In this document: piece by piece, positions 16,992-24,590 of the stretch | Numbering within the stretch: position 1 is the first letter of the stretch | Layout: each line of letters opens with the position of its first letter | DNA from: Thiobacillus sp. UBA3361 | GTDB taxonomy: Bacteria > Pseudomonadota > Gammaproteobacteria > Burkholderiales > Thiobacillaceae | NCBI GenBank assembly: GCA_002360535.1 | Contig: DEQR01000027.1 | Location: 1-64,000 of the forward strand | Length of the DNA: 64,000 nucleotides | Direction of reading: 5' to 3' | Program-made: the position numbers and the translations under genes | Notes under the pieces: model-generated | Seen by the model: the letters and a program-made list of their open reading frames with translations, nothing else | Databases searched by the model: none | What the model was told of the DNA's origin: nothing

Positions 16992-18110
16992 TCAGGTAAA
17001 CACCGTCAGCACGCCCGTGTAGCCATACAGGCGATCGCGGGAGATCTCCCCGCTGGCGTAGAAGCCCACCAGGGGGATCGCACCCAGGCTGGCGCTGATC
17101 AGCTTCAGCTCCGCCGAACCCTCACCAAACATGTTGCTGCCCCGGCCCAGGCAGGAAAAATACAGAGCGCCGCGGATCGGGCCGGGCAGGGCGGCCTTCA
17201 GGCCGTCCAGCATCCTTTGCATGTCTTCCGTCGCCGAGCTGCTGTCGCGGCGGCAGAACATGAGGCTCTGGCCCGGCTCCACATAGTCGCCGATGGCGAG
17301 GTAGCCGCTCTGCGGGTCGATGCCGACGATATTGCGCGCCAGGTAGTCGCCAGTGTCGGTGTCCTGGGTGGGCAGGCCCGCGAACAGGTAGCCGCCCAGG
17401 CGCTCCAGCTGGCTGAACAGGGTCTCACCGATGTCCTCGCGCAGCACGTCCAGGGGCGGGCGGCCGTCCAGGGCCATGACGATGTTGCGCTCGCCGCGTG
17501 TGACCATGTGCCGCGGCCCCAGGGGCGAGACGCCTTGGGTCAGGCGTGTGGCGAGGGCGACGCCGCTGCCGAGCAGCACGCCCGACAGGCCGCCGCCCAC
17601 CACTTCGTCGGCGATCTGGGCCGGGTGATCGCGGGCGCTGGTCAGGCCGCCCACCAGGAAACCGGTGCCGGTACGAGCGGCCAGGTGTTCGATCAGCTCG
17701 CCCATCAGCGGGTTGCCGGGGTCGCCATGGACGATGCCGAAATAGGCCGGCTCGCCGTCCACCTTCAACTCCTCGTCCAGCTTGAGGATGTCGGCCAGGT
17801 TGTGCAGCGGCGGCAGGATGCGGAACTGTGTTTCGGGCAGGTCGGTGAGCATCAGCGCCAGGCCGGGTTCGTCCAGGTATTCCCGGTCGGTGGCGGCAAT
17901 GCCCATGCCCACGCTACCTACCCAGTGGCCAATGCCGGTGGCGGCCTTGCACTCGGCCAGGATGTCTGTCAGGTGCGCGGCGTGGTGGTCGGTGGCGTAG
18001 AGAAAGCCCAGGCGGGCGTCGCCCGGCACCGGGCCCAGCGCCGCGAGGCAGGCCTTGAGGGCGTCCCGCCAACCGGGCAGCGGGGAGTGGGCGTGGGAAA
18101 AAGTTTGCAT
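16992..18110 (-). CDS. FIST N/FIST C sensory-domain protein
   Basis: 372 residues, predicted cytoplasmic. FIST_N (about 30-230) and FIST_C (about 235-365) domains are recognisable from TGFLVGGLTSARD, GDYLARNIVGIDP and the C-terminal LVGFYASGEI. FIST domains are small-molecule sensors found alone or fused to kinases and cyclases. Here no output domain is attached. A WYL-type regulator is just upstream on the same strand (33-base gap), so it may act with it (inference). Confidence 0.88.
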   Translation of the reverse strand: MQTFSHAHSPLPGWRDALKACLAALGPVPGDARLGFLYATDHHAAHLTDILAECKAATGIGHWVGSVGMGIAATDREYLDEPGLALMLTDLPETQFRILPPLHNLADILKLDEELKVDGEPAYFGIVHGDPGNPLMGELIEHLAARTGTGFLVGGLTSARDHPAQIADEVVGGGLSGVLLGSGVALATRLTQGVSPLGPRHMVTRGERNIVMALDGRPPLDVLREDIGETLFSQLERLGGYLFAGLPTQDTDTGDYLARNIVGIDPQSGYLAIGDYVEPGQSLMFCRRDSSSATEDMQRMLDGLKAALPGPIRGALYFSCLGRGSNMFGEGSAELKLISASLGAIPLVGFYASGEISRDRLYGYTGVLTVFT

Positions 18111-18142
18111 GGTGTCCCTGGAGAGGGGTGGGCAGGTATCGA

Positions 18143-19165
18143 TTATGCCCCGGCTTGCGGGTTCCCCGAACCCGCGTCCGCGCTCGGGCCGCCCTCCATC
18201 CGCGCCAGGCCGGCGCGCAGCTGGTCGGCAACCTTGCGCCGCAGGGCCTCGGGGGCCAGCACCTCCACCTCGGGCGCGTGGCGCAGGATGTCCATGACCA
18301 GTTCCCGTTCGTCCGCGTAGGGCACCTGCAGCAGGTAGTCGCCGTCCTTCATCAACTGGCCTTTCTGTTTCGGATGCCATTGTTCCAGGGCCACCCAGCG
18401 CGCCCGCGCCGGGCTGAAGCGCAGTTTCGCCCAGGCCACCCGGCGTCCGGAAAAGATGCCGTAGCCCGAGCCCAGCATGGCGTCCAGGGTCTTTTCCGGC
18501 ACTTCACGGGCGGATGTCTCCAGCATCTCTGCGCGCCGCACCCCATCCACCGCGAAGCTGCGCAGGCCATTGCGTAGGTGGCACCAGGCGTCCAGGTACC
18601 AGTTCTCCCGATAGTGCACCAGGCGCTGGGGCGACACCTCGCGCTCGCTGGTCTCGTCGCTGCCCTTGGCGTAGTAGGTCAGGCGCAGCCGCTTGCGGTG
18701 CAGCAGGGCGGTGCCCAGGCTGGCGAAGTGGTCTAGGGACAGGCGGCGCGCCGCCAGGGGGATCAGCTTGATGCGCTTGCGCACCTCCTCGGCCGGGTGG
18801 CGGCCGCTGCCTAGCAGGTTGGTCAGGCGCGCCATCAGGGGTTGGATGTGGGGACCCAGTAGGCCGCCCGCGTCCAGGTTGGCCAGCAGGTGCTGCATGG
18901 TCAGCAGGGCATGGATCTCCTCGGCGGAGAACCACAGACCGGGCAGTTCGTACTGGCCGGCCTGTTCCCGGTCGCGGTCGAAACGGTACCCGCCCGCGTC
19001 CCGGTCCCAGACGATGGGCGCGCCCAGCCGGTTGCGCAGGTATTCCAGGTCGCGCTTCAGGGTGGCGCGGGAGACTTCCAGGCGCTCCTGCAGCTGCCGG
19101 AAGGTGACCAGCCGCTGGTTGGTCAGCAGCATGTCGATGAGATGGAAGCGTTCGGTGCGGTCCAT
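18143..19165 (-). CDS. WYL-domain transcriptional regulator (YafY type)
   Basis: 340 residues. The N-terminal HTH is about residues 1-60 (TFRQLQERLEVSRATLKRDL). The WYL domain occupies about 130-210, with YRENWYLDAWCHLRNGLRSFAVDGV (partly quoted) carrying the W-Y-L triad, and a WCX-like C-terminus follows. Such regulators bind nucleic-acid ligands and are often tied to phage defence or DNA damage, but here the neighbours are housekeeping-like. The start at 19165 is preferred over 19201 because the HTH begins there. Confidence 0.88.
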   Translation of the reverse strand: MDRTERFHLIDMLLTNQRLVTFRQLQERLEVSRATLKRDLEYLRNRLGAPIVWDRDAGGYRFDRDREQAGQYELPGLWFSAEEIHALLTMQHLLANLDAGGLLGPHIQPLMARLTNLLGSGRHPAEEVRKRIKLIPLAARRLSLDHFASLGTALLHRKRLRLTYYAKGSDETSEREVSPQRLVHYRENWYLDAWCHLRNGLRSFAVDGVRRAEMLETSAREVPEKTLDAMLGSGYGIFSGRRVAWAKLRFSPARARWVALEQWHPKQKGQLMKDGDYLLQVPYADERELVMDILRHAPEVEVLAPEALRRKVADQLRAGLARMEGGPSADAGSGNPQAGA

Positions 19166-19278
19166 GGTCGGGTGCGGGGGGTGTGCGTGGATTGTAGTCA
19201 AGGATGGTCGGTGAGGCTCATCCCATGAGCCTCACGGTCACTAGGCTGTCTCCCGACAGTGACGACGAGGAGAACGGC

Positions 19279-19470
19279 ATGGACTGGATGGGTATGGATG
19301 GAATGAGCATGGCGGTGATCTACCTGGGCACGGGCGCGGCCCTCGGCTGGCTGCGCCGCGGACAAGGCCACCGGGCGGCGGTCGTGTTGCTGGCGGGGCT
19401 GGCCTGGCCCATGGATCTGCTGGCCGGCTGGCTGGCCCTGCTCGGCGACGCCGCCGTTTGCCGGGAATGA
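19279..19470 (+). CDS. Small membrane protein, unknown function
   Basis: 63 residues with an unusually Met-rich start (MDWMGMDGMSMAVIY). Two membrane helices are likely (about 9-25 and 35-55). The ATG at 19279 is preceded by GAGGAG at about 6 nt. A longer frame from 19204 has no ribosome site. It has no recognised family and lies divergent from the WYL regulator. Confidence 0.6.
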   Translation: MDWMGMDGMSMAVIYLGTGAALGWLRRGQGHRAAVVLLAGLAWPMDLLAGWLALLGDAAVCRE

Positions 19471-19542
19471 CGGCCGCACGCCTGCAGCCACGGCGTCAGG
19501 CGTGTTTGAGTCGGCCATGCCGACTGTGGGATATTCCCCCGC

Positions 19543-19962
19543 ATGCGCCAGCAACATCACACCTTTCACATCGCCACCCGCGGCACGGGGCTGTACGAAT
19601 TCACCCACGACGTCGCCCGCTGGGTGGGCGACAGCGGACTGCGGGAGGGCCTGCTGACCCTGTTCGTGCGCCACACCTCGGCCAGTCTGGTGGTGCAGGA
19701 GAATGCCGATCCGGATGTGCGGCGCGACCTGCAGGCCTTTCTCGCCCGCCTGGTGCCCGAGGGCGATCCCCTCTATGCCCACGTCATGGAAGGCCCGGAC
19801 GACATGCCGGCCCACGTGCGCGCCGCCCTGACCCAGACCCACCTGGGCATTCCCGTTCGCGACGGGCGTATGGTGCTGGGCACCTGGCAGGGCATCTACC
19901 TGTTCGAGCACCGCCGCGCCGGCCACCTGCGGCAGGTGGCGGCCCATCTGCTGGGCGAATAG
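19543..19962 (+). CDS. YjbQ/UPF0047-family protein
   Basis: 139 residues matching the YjbQ family throughout (THDVARWVGDSGLREGLLTLFVRHTSASLVVQENADPDVRRDL in part, then MVLGTWQGIYLFEHRR). YjbQ proteins have weak thiamine-phosphate synthase activity in vitro; the true role is uncertain. The conserved His of HTSASL and the acid residues of ENADPDV are present. Single gene with no operon partner. Confidence 0.93.
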   Translation: MRQQHHTFHIATRGTGLYEFTHDVARWVGDSGLREGLLTLFVRHTSASLVVQENADPDVRRDLQAFLARLVPEGDPLYAHVMEGPDDMPAHVRAALTQTHLGIPVRDGRMVLGTWQGIYLFEHRRAGHLRQVAAHLLGE

Positions 19963-20076
19963 CCGGGCGGTCTTGAACTGCGGCGGGCAATTTATTGGGC
20001 AGGAGAAAAAAGGTTGAAACGCCATACCCTGCTGATATGGTTCAAGTACACGCATGCACGATAAGGGGAGACCATC

Positions 20077-20358
20077 ATGCGCAGCGGATTAGTAGTGATT
20101 GCAGGGCTTATTGCCGGTTTAGCGGGGCCGGTACAGGCAGCGGAGCGCGTTGAGGCCGGGGTGCCTCAGAACGCCGGGGGGTGCCCCTCCCTGATGACCG
20201 AGTTGGAATGCCAGGCGCACCGGCAAATCATGGCGGTTTTGTCCCATGGGGCGGAGCGCAATGCCTATCTGGGCATGCACGAACAGTTGCTGGGCGAGCG
20301 GCGAGCCCTGTGTGGCGCGTCCCCGCCCGAGAACAACACCGTGATGCTGCGGCGCTGA
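20077..20358 (+). CDS. Small secreted hypothetical protein
   Basis: 93 residues with a clear signal peptide (MRSGLVVIAGLIAGLAGPVQAAE, cut after about residue 21; shown in part). The mature part has three Cys residues and no named domain. The ribosome site AGGGGAG lies about 8 nt upstream. It is followed by lolC 51 bases on, probably unrelated in function. Confidence 0.7.
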   Translation: MRSGLVVIAGLIAGLAGPVQAAERVEAGVPQNAGGCPSLMTELECQAHRQIMAVLSHGAERNAYLGMHEQLLGERRALCGASPPENNTVMLRR

Positions 20359-20409
20359 CGCACCACCGCGCTGGCGGGGTGCGGGGGGCTGTGGCAGACT
20401 GCCGGCCCC

Positions 20410-21654
20410 ATGCTCCCCTACGAACTCTGGATCGGCCTGCGCTATACCCGCGCCAAGCGCCGCAACCACTTCATCTCGTTCATCTCCATGACCTCCATGC
20501 TGGGCATCGCCCTGGGGGTGATGGCCCTGATCGTGGTCATCTCGGTGATGAACGGTTTTCAGGAAGAACTGCGCAGCCGCATCCTGGGGGTGGCCGCCCA
20601 CATGGAGGTGACAGGGTCGGATGATCGCTTGAACAATTGGCCTGGCCTGGCCGAGCAGGTGCGCCAGCACCCCGAGGTGCGCGCCGCCGCGCCTTATGTG
20701 ATGGGCCAGGGCCTGCTTGCCGCCGGCGACACCCCCAAGGGGGCGCTGATCCGCGGTGTGATGCCTGAGCTGGAGAACACCGTGGCCGAGGTGGGCCGCA
20801 AGATGAAGTACGGCCGCCTGGAGGACCTGGAGGCGGGCGCTTTCCGCATCGTCCTGGGGGCCGAGTTGGCCCGCTCCCTGGGGGTCTATCCCGGCGACAA
20901 GGTGGCGGTCATCGCCCCCCAGGGCATGGTCACCCCGGCGGGCATGCTGCCCCGCATCAAGCAGTTCGAGGTAAGCGGCATCTTCAGCGTGGGCATGTTC
21001 GAGTACGACGCGGGCCTGGCCCTCATCCACCTGGCCGACGCCCAGAAGCTGTACCGGATGGGCGACGGGGTGTCCGGCCTGCGCCTGAAGCTGGCCGACA
21101 TGGACCGGGCGCCCTGGGTCACACGGGAGCTGGCCACTACCCTGAAGGGCGACTATTACCTCTCGGACTGGACCATGAGCCACGCCAACTTCTTCCGCGC
21201 CGTGGCCATCGAGAAGCGCATGATGTTCATCATCCTCACCCTCATCGTCGCCGTGGCCGCCTTCAACATCGTTTCCACCCTGGTCATGGCGGTCACCGAC
21301 AAGCAGGCGGACATCGCCATCCTGCGCACCCTGGGGGCGCCGCCGGCCAGCATCATGGGGGTGTTCATGGTGCAGGGCAGCCTGATCGGCGTTATCGGCA
21401 CCCTGCTGGGCCTGGCCAGCGGCGTGGCCCTGGCCTTGAACGTGGAGACCGTGGTGCCCTTCATCGAACGCAGCCTGGGCATGGACCTGTTTCCCGCCGA
21501 CGTCTATTACATCTCCGAACTGCCCTCCAAGCTGGTCTGGTCGGACGTGGCCTGGATCGGCGGCGTGGCCCTGGCGCTGGCCTTCCTGGCCACCCTTTAT
21601 CCCAGCTGGCGGGCGGCGCGGGTGCAGCCGGCGGAGGCGTTGCGTTATGAGTGA
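20410..21654 (+). CDS. lolC: Lipoprotein-releasing system permease LolC
   Basis: Inner-membrane permease of the LolCDE transporter that extracts lipoproteins from the inner membrane. 414 residues. TM1 (about 25-48) with the hallmark [20 protein letters not shown], a large periplasmic domain (about 50-265), then the FtsX-like core of three TM segments near 270-300, 320-345 and 380-400. The ATGAGTGA overlap with lolD couples them. No lolE is seen beside it, so the complex may use LolC alone (LolF-like). Confidence 0.93.
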   Translation: MLPYELWIGLRYTRAKRRNHFISFISMTSMLGIALGVMALIVVISVMNGFQEELRSRILGVAAHMEVTGSDDRLNNWPGLAEQVRQHPEVRAAAPYVMGQGLLAAGDTPKGALIRGVMPELENTVAEVGRKMKYGRLEDLEAGAFRIVLGAELARSLGVYPGDKVAVIAPQGMVTPAGMLPRIKQFEVSGIFSVGMFEYDAGLALIHLADAQKLYRMGDGVSGLRLKLADMDRAPWVTRELATTLKGDYYLSDWTMSHANFFRAVAIEKRMMFIILTLIVAVAAFNIVSTLVMAVTDKQADIAILRTLGAPPASIMGVFMVQGSLIGVIGTLLGLASGVALALNVETVVPFIERSLGMDLFPADVYYISELPSKLVWSDVAWIGGVALALAFLATLYPSWRAARVQPAEALRYE

Positions 21655-22366
21655 GCCATCAGCGGTCAGCGGTCAGCGGTCAGCCGAAACCCCGGTTCTG
21701 ACCTGTGCCGGGCTGAAGAAGCGCTACTGGCAGGGCAGGACGGAGGTGCCCGTGCTGGACGGTGTCGATCTCAGTCTCGCGGCCGGCGAACAGGTGGCCA
21801 TCATGGGCGCATCGGGGGCCGGCAAGAGCACCCTGCTGCACGTGCTGGGCGGTCTGGACCGGCCCGACGGCGGGCGGGTGACGGTGTCCGGCGAGGACAT
21901 CTGGTCGCTGTCCGAGGAGGCCCGCGGCCGGCTGCGCAACCGTGCCCTGGGCTTCGTCTATCAGTTCCACCACCTGCTGCCCGAATTCAGCGCCCTGGAG
22001 AACGCGGCCATGCCCCTGATCATCCGCCGGGTGCCTCGCGCCCAGGCCCTGGCCGAGTCCCGCCGCTGGCTGGAGGAGGTGGGTCTGGCCGGGCGGCTGA
22101 CCCATCGGCCGGGCGAGCTATCAGGCGGCGAGCGGCAGCGGGCGGCCATCGCCCGCGCCCTGGTCACCCGGCCGGCCTGCGTACTGATGGACGAACCCAC
22201 CGGCAACCTGGACCGGCACACGGCGGCGCGCATCCAGGACATGATGCTGGCGCTCAGCGAGCGGCACGGACTCAGCTTCCTGGTGGTGACCCACGACCCG
22301 GACCTGGCCGGCCGCATGGGCCGCACCCTGCACTTGGAGGACGGCCGCCTCGGCCCCGTGGCTTGA
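21647..22366 (+). CDS. lolD: Lipoprotein-releasing system ATPase LolD
   Basis: ABC ATPase that powers LolC. 239 residues. Walker A is GASGAGKST, the Q-loop lies in [10 protein letters not shown], the signature is LSGGERQR, Walker B is [13 protein letters not shown], and the switch His is in VVTHD. Translation starts inside the lolC 3' end (8-base overlap). The codons for the N-terminal extension (residues 5-12) include three copies of a 7-bp repeat at 21661-21681. Confidence 0.95.
   Translation: MSEPSAVSGQRSAETPVLTCAGLKKRYWQGRTEVPVLDGVDLSLAAGEQVAIMGASGAGKSTLLHVLGGLDRPDGGRVTVSGEDIWSLSEEARGRLRNRALGFVYQFHHLLPEFSALENAAMPLIIRRVPRAQALAESRRWLEEVGLAGRLTHRPGELSGGERQRAAIARALVTRPACVLMDEPTGNLDRHTAARIQDMMLALSERHGLSFLVVTHDPDLAGRMGRTLHLEDGRLGPVA
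21661..21681. repeat. Three tandem heptamers (AGCGGTC) within the lolD 5' codons
   Basis: AGCGGTC is repeated three times without mismatch, inside lolD codons for residues about 5-12. A gain or loss of one unit would change the frame because 7 is not a multiple of 3. It resembles short simple-sequence repeats and is separate from the TTGCCTC array after htpG. Confidence 0.85.
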
Positions 22367-22424
22367 GCCCCGCCGCCCGCCGTTGTTAGACTGCAAGCCA
22401 GAACTCATCCAACAGGAGACTTTC

Positions 22425-22958
22425 ATGTTGCCGCATCTTATCGCCATCGGCTGGGGGGTGCTGGGGCTGGCGGTCTGCTCCCTGGCCGCCGATCTGCCGG
22501 GCAACCTTGCCATCGACCCCACGGCGGCGATCAAGACCCAGGTGCCCAGGGTGGTGCCCAACAGCGGCCGGCTGCAATGGAAGCCTCACAGCCGCGACCT
22601 GACCGAATGGCCGAGCCTCGGCTATCAGGACAAGCGGCCCACGCCCAAACCCCAGGTGACGCGTCTTGAAGGCCCCTCGAACGGCGACGTGGCGCGCGGG
22701 CTGGGCATCGCCATGGACCCCGCGAGGGGCAATTGCGTCGCCTGCCATCAGCTGCCCGGCGATGCCTGGCCTGGCACGGTGGGCAACCCGCTGCTGCATT
22801 ACCGCAGGTACGGCCATCAGGATGCCCAGGTCTATCAGCAGATATTCGACGCGCGCGTCTTTAACCCCAACAGCGTGATGCCCGCCTACGGCACCTTCGG
22901 CATCCTCTCCGATCAGGATGTCCGGGACCTGGTGGCCTTCCTGCAGAGCCTGGACTGA
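22425..22958 (+). CDS. soxX: Sulfur-oxidation cytochrome SoxX
   Basis: Monoheme c-type subunit of SoxXA, which links thiosulfate to the SoxYZ carrier in the periplasm. 177 residues. The signal peptide is about 1-21. The heme site CVACH (about 104-108) and the ligand Met in VMPAYG (about 152) are both present. The start has AGGAG 7 nt upstream. The soxA gene follows after 10 bases. No soxYZ, soxB or soxCD is in the window. Confidence 0.93.
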   Translation: MLPHLIAIGWGVLGLAVCSLAADLPGNLAIDPTAAIKTQVPRVVPNSGRLQWKPHSRDLTEWPSLGYQDKRPTPKPQVTRLEGPSNGDVARGLGIAMDPARGNCVACHQLPGDAWPGTVGNPLLHYRRYGHQDAQVYQQIFDARVFNPNSVMPAYGTFGILSDQDVRDLVAFLQSLD

Positions 22959-22968
22959 GGAGCGACAG

Positions 22969-23877
22969 ATGATACGCATCGCCGGATTTCCCCTGGTCTG
23001 GGGCGCCTCTACCCTGCTGGGCCTGGCCCTGGTGCAGCCGCCGGCGCTGTCCGCCGAGCCGGCTCCCTACCGTGAGATGGAACGGCCGTTGGAAACCTAC
23101 ATCCCCCATGCGAGCGGCGACCGCAAGTTCTCCAACACCTACCGCTACTGGAAGGACCCCAAGAACCTGGATTGGCGCCTGGCCGGCAATCCGGACGAGA
23201 ACTGGAAGCTGAACTGGAAATTCATGGACCCGCCCTTCAACCAGGCGATCCATGGCGGCCACTTCGCCCTGGACCGGGGCGAGTCCCTGTACAAGTTCCT
23301 CAACCGCGGCGGCAGCTTCGCCGCCTGCCTGGGGGCCGGCAAGGGCGGGCTCAAGGGACTGCGGACGAGCTATCCGCGCTACGACAAGACACTGAAGCGG
23401 GTGGTGGGCCTGGAGGAGAAGATCCAGATCTGCGGCGCCATCGAGGGCCGGGTGCTGGAGAACGGCAGCTACGACAACAGCGCCATTTCGCTGTACATCG
23501 CCGGCTTCAGCAAGGGCATGCCGATGCGCATCGACGTCTCCAAGGGGCCGTTGAAGGAGGCCTTCGAGCGCGGCCGCCGCCTGTACCACACCCGCGCAGG
23601 ACGCATGAATTTCGCCTGCGCCACCTGCCACATCCACAACGTCGGCAAGCATCTGCGCGGCAACACCGTCACCACCCCGTTCGGGGACGTGGTCCATTTC
23701 CCCGTCTATCGCACCAAGTACGAGCTGCAATCCCTGCAGCTGCGCTTCATGGAATGCAACCTGGATACCGGCACCCAGCCGCTCTTGCCCGGCAGCCCCG
23801 CCTACACCGATCTGGAGGTGTTCCTGAGCGCCCTGTCCAACGGCTACGCGGTGACCGTGCCTAGCGAGCGTGATTGA
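22969..23877 (+). CDS. soxA: Sulfur-oxidation cytochrome SoxA (monoheme type)
   Basis: Catalytic subunit of SoxXA, which forms the thiosulfate-cysteine conjugate on SoxY. 302 residues with a signal peptide (about 1-29). A single heme motif CATCH is at about 217-221. The active-site Cys is in MECNLDTGTQP (about 263). The position of the N-terminal heme has no CxxCH; two lone Cys (about 120 in FAACLG and 155 in IQICGA) likely form the disulfide seen in monoheme SoxA. It follows soxX by 10 bases and ends convergent with the DUF2062 gene. Confidence 0.93.
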   Translation: MIRIAGFPLVWGASTLLGLALVQPPALSAEPAPYREMERPLETYIPHASGDRKFSNTYRYWKDPKNLDWRLAGNPDENWKLNWKFMDPPFNQAIHGGHFALDRGESLYKFLNRGGSFAACLGAGKGGLKGLRTSYPRYDKTLKRVVGLEEKIQICGAIEGRVLENGSYDNSAISLYIAGFSKGMPMRIDVSKGPLKEAFERGRRLYHTRAGRMNFACATCHIHNVGKHLRGNTVTTPFGDVVHFPVYRTKYELQSLQLRFMECNLDTGTQPLLPGSPAYTDLEVFLSALSNGYAVTVPSERD

Positions 23878-23889
23878 TCCGCAGGCGGA

Positions 23890-24462
23890 TCAATCCCCTG
23901 GTGGTTTGGGCGCCGCGGGCTTGGGACGCTGCCGGCGGTGTTTGAGGTAAGCCCGCACGTGCAGCCGCCAGCCCAGCTGCACTACGCCATAGCCCACGGC
24001 CGCCAGCAGAACGGCCAGGATCAGGTTGCCGATCAGGAAGGTTTCGCCCAGACCCATGAACCAATGCCACAGCTGCGGCAGCAGCTGTGACCAGTCCCCG
24101 TTCAGCCAGTCGAACCGGAACTCGCTCACGGTGCCGTTTTCCTGGCCGGTGATCAGGCTGCCGATGGCGTAGGCGGCGACGATCAGAAACGGCCAGGTCA
24201 GGGGGTTGGTGAGCAGGGTGGCGGCGATGGCCACCGGCAGGTTGACGTGGAACAGGATGGCCAGGAGGGTGGCGGTCAGAATCTGCACCGGCCCGGGGAT
24301 CATGCCCCCCAGCAGGCCCACGGCCAGGCCGCCGGCCACCGAGTGCCGGTTTAGGTGCCACAGGTTGGGGTGCTTGAGCAGCGGCCGTGCCCAACGCAGG
24401 TGCTCGCTGTCGCGCACCGTCTCGTGGTGGGGGATGTACTTGCGGAGGAATTTGCGGGGCAT
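23890..24462 (-). CDS. DUF2062 membrane protein
   Basis: 190 residues. The DUF2062 core has LAVGLLGGMIPGPVQ (residues about 45-60) and LPVAIAATLLTNPLTWPF. Four TM segments are likely (about 42-63, 72-92, 98-115, 145-170). The start at 24462 (MPRKFLRKYIP) is chosen over an upstream frame at 24537. The family is often next to comEC in Gammaproteobacteria, as here; function unknown. Confidence 0.86.
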   Translation of the reverse strand: MPRKFLRKYIPHHETVRDSEHLRWARPLLKHPNLWHLNRHSVAGGLAVGLLGGMIPGPVQILTATLLAILFHVNLPVAIAATLLTNPLTWPFLIVAAYAIGSLITGQENGTVSEFRFDWLNGDWSQLLPQLWHWFMGLGETFLIGNLILAVLLAAVGYGVVQLGWRLHVRAYLKHRRQRPKPAAPKPPGD

Positions 24463-24590
24463 CTGGCCGGTGGAGGATCGCGCGCGCTCAAGCCCGGCAT
24501 CGCGGCCGGCGCGAACGCGACGGTGCACGGCGCCCATTCGCCCGCGCGGGAGGAAATTTCAACAAGACGACGTTCATCGGGTGAGTGTAA

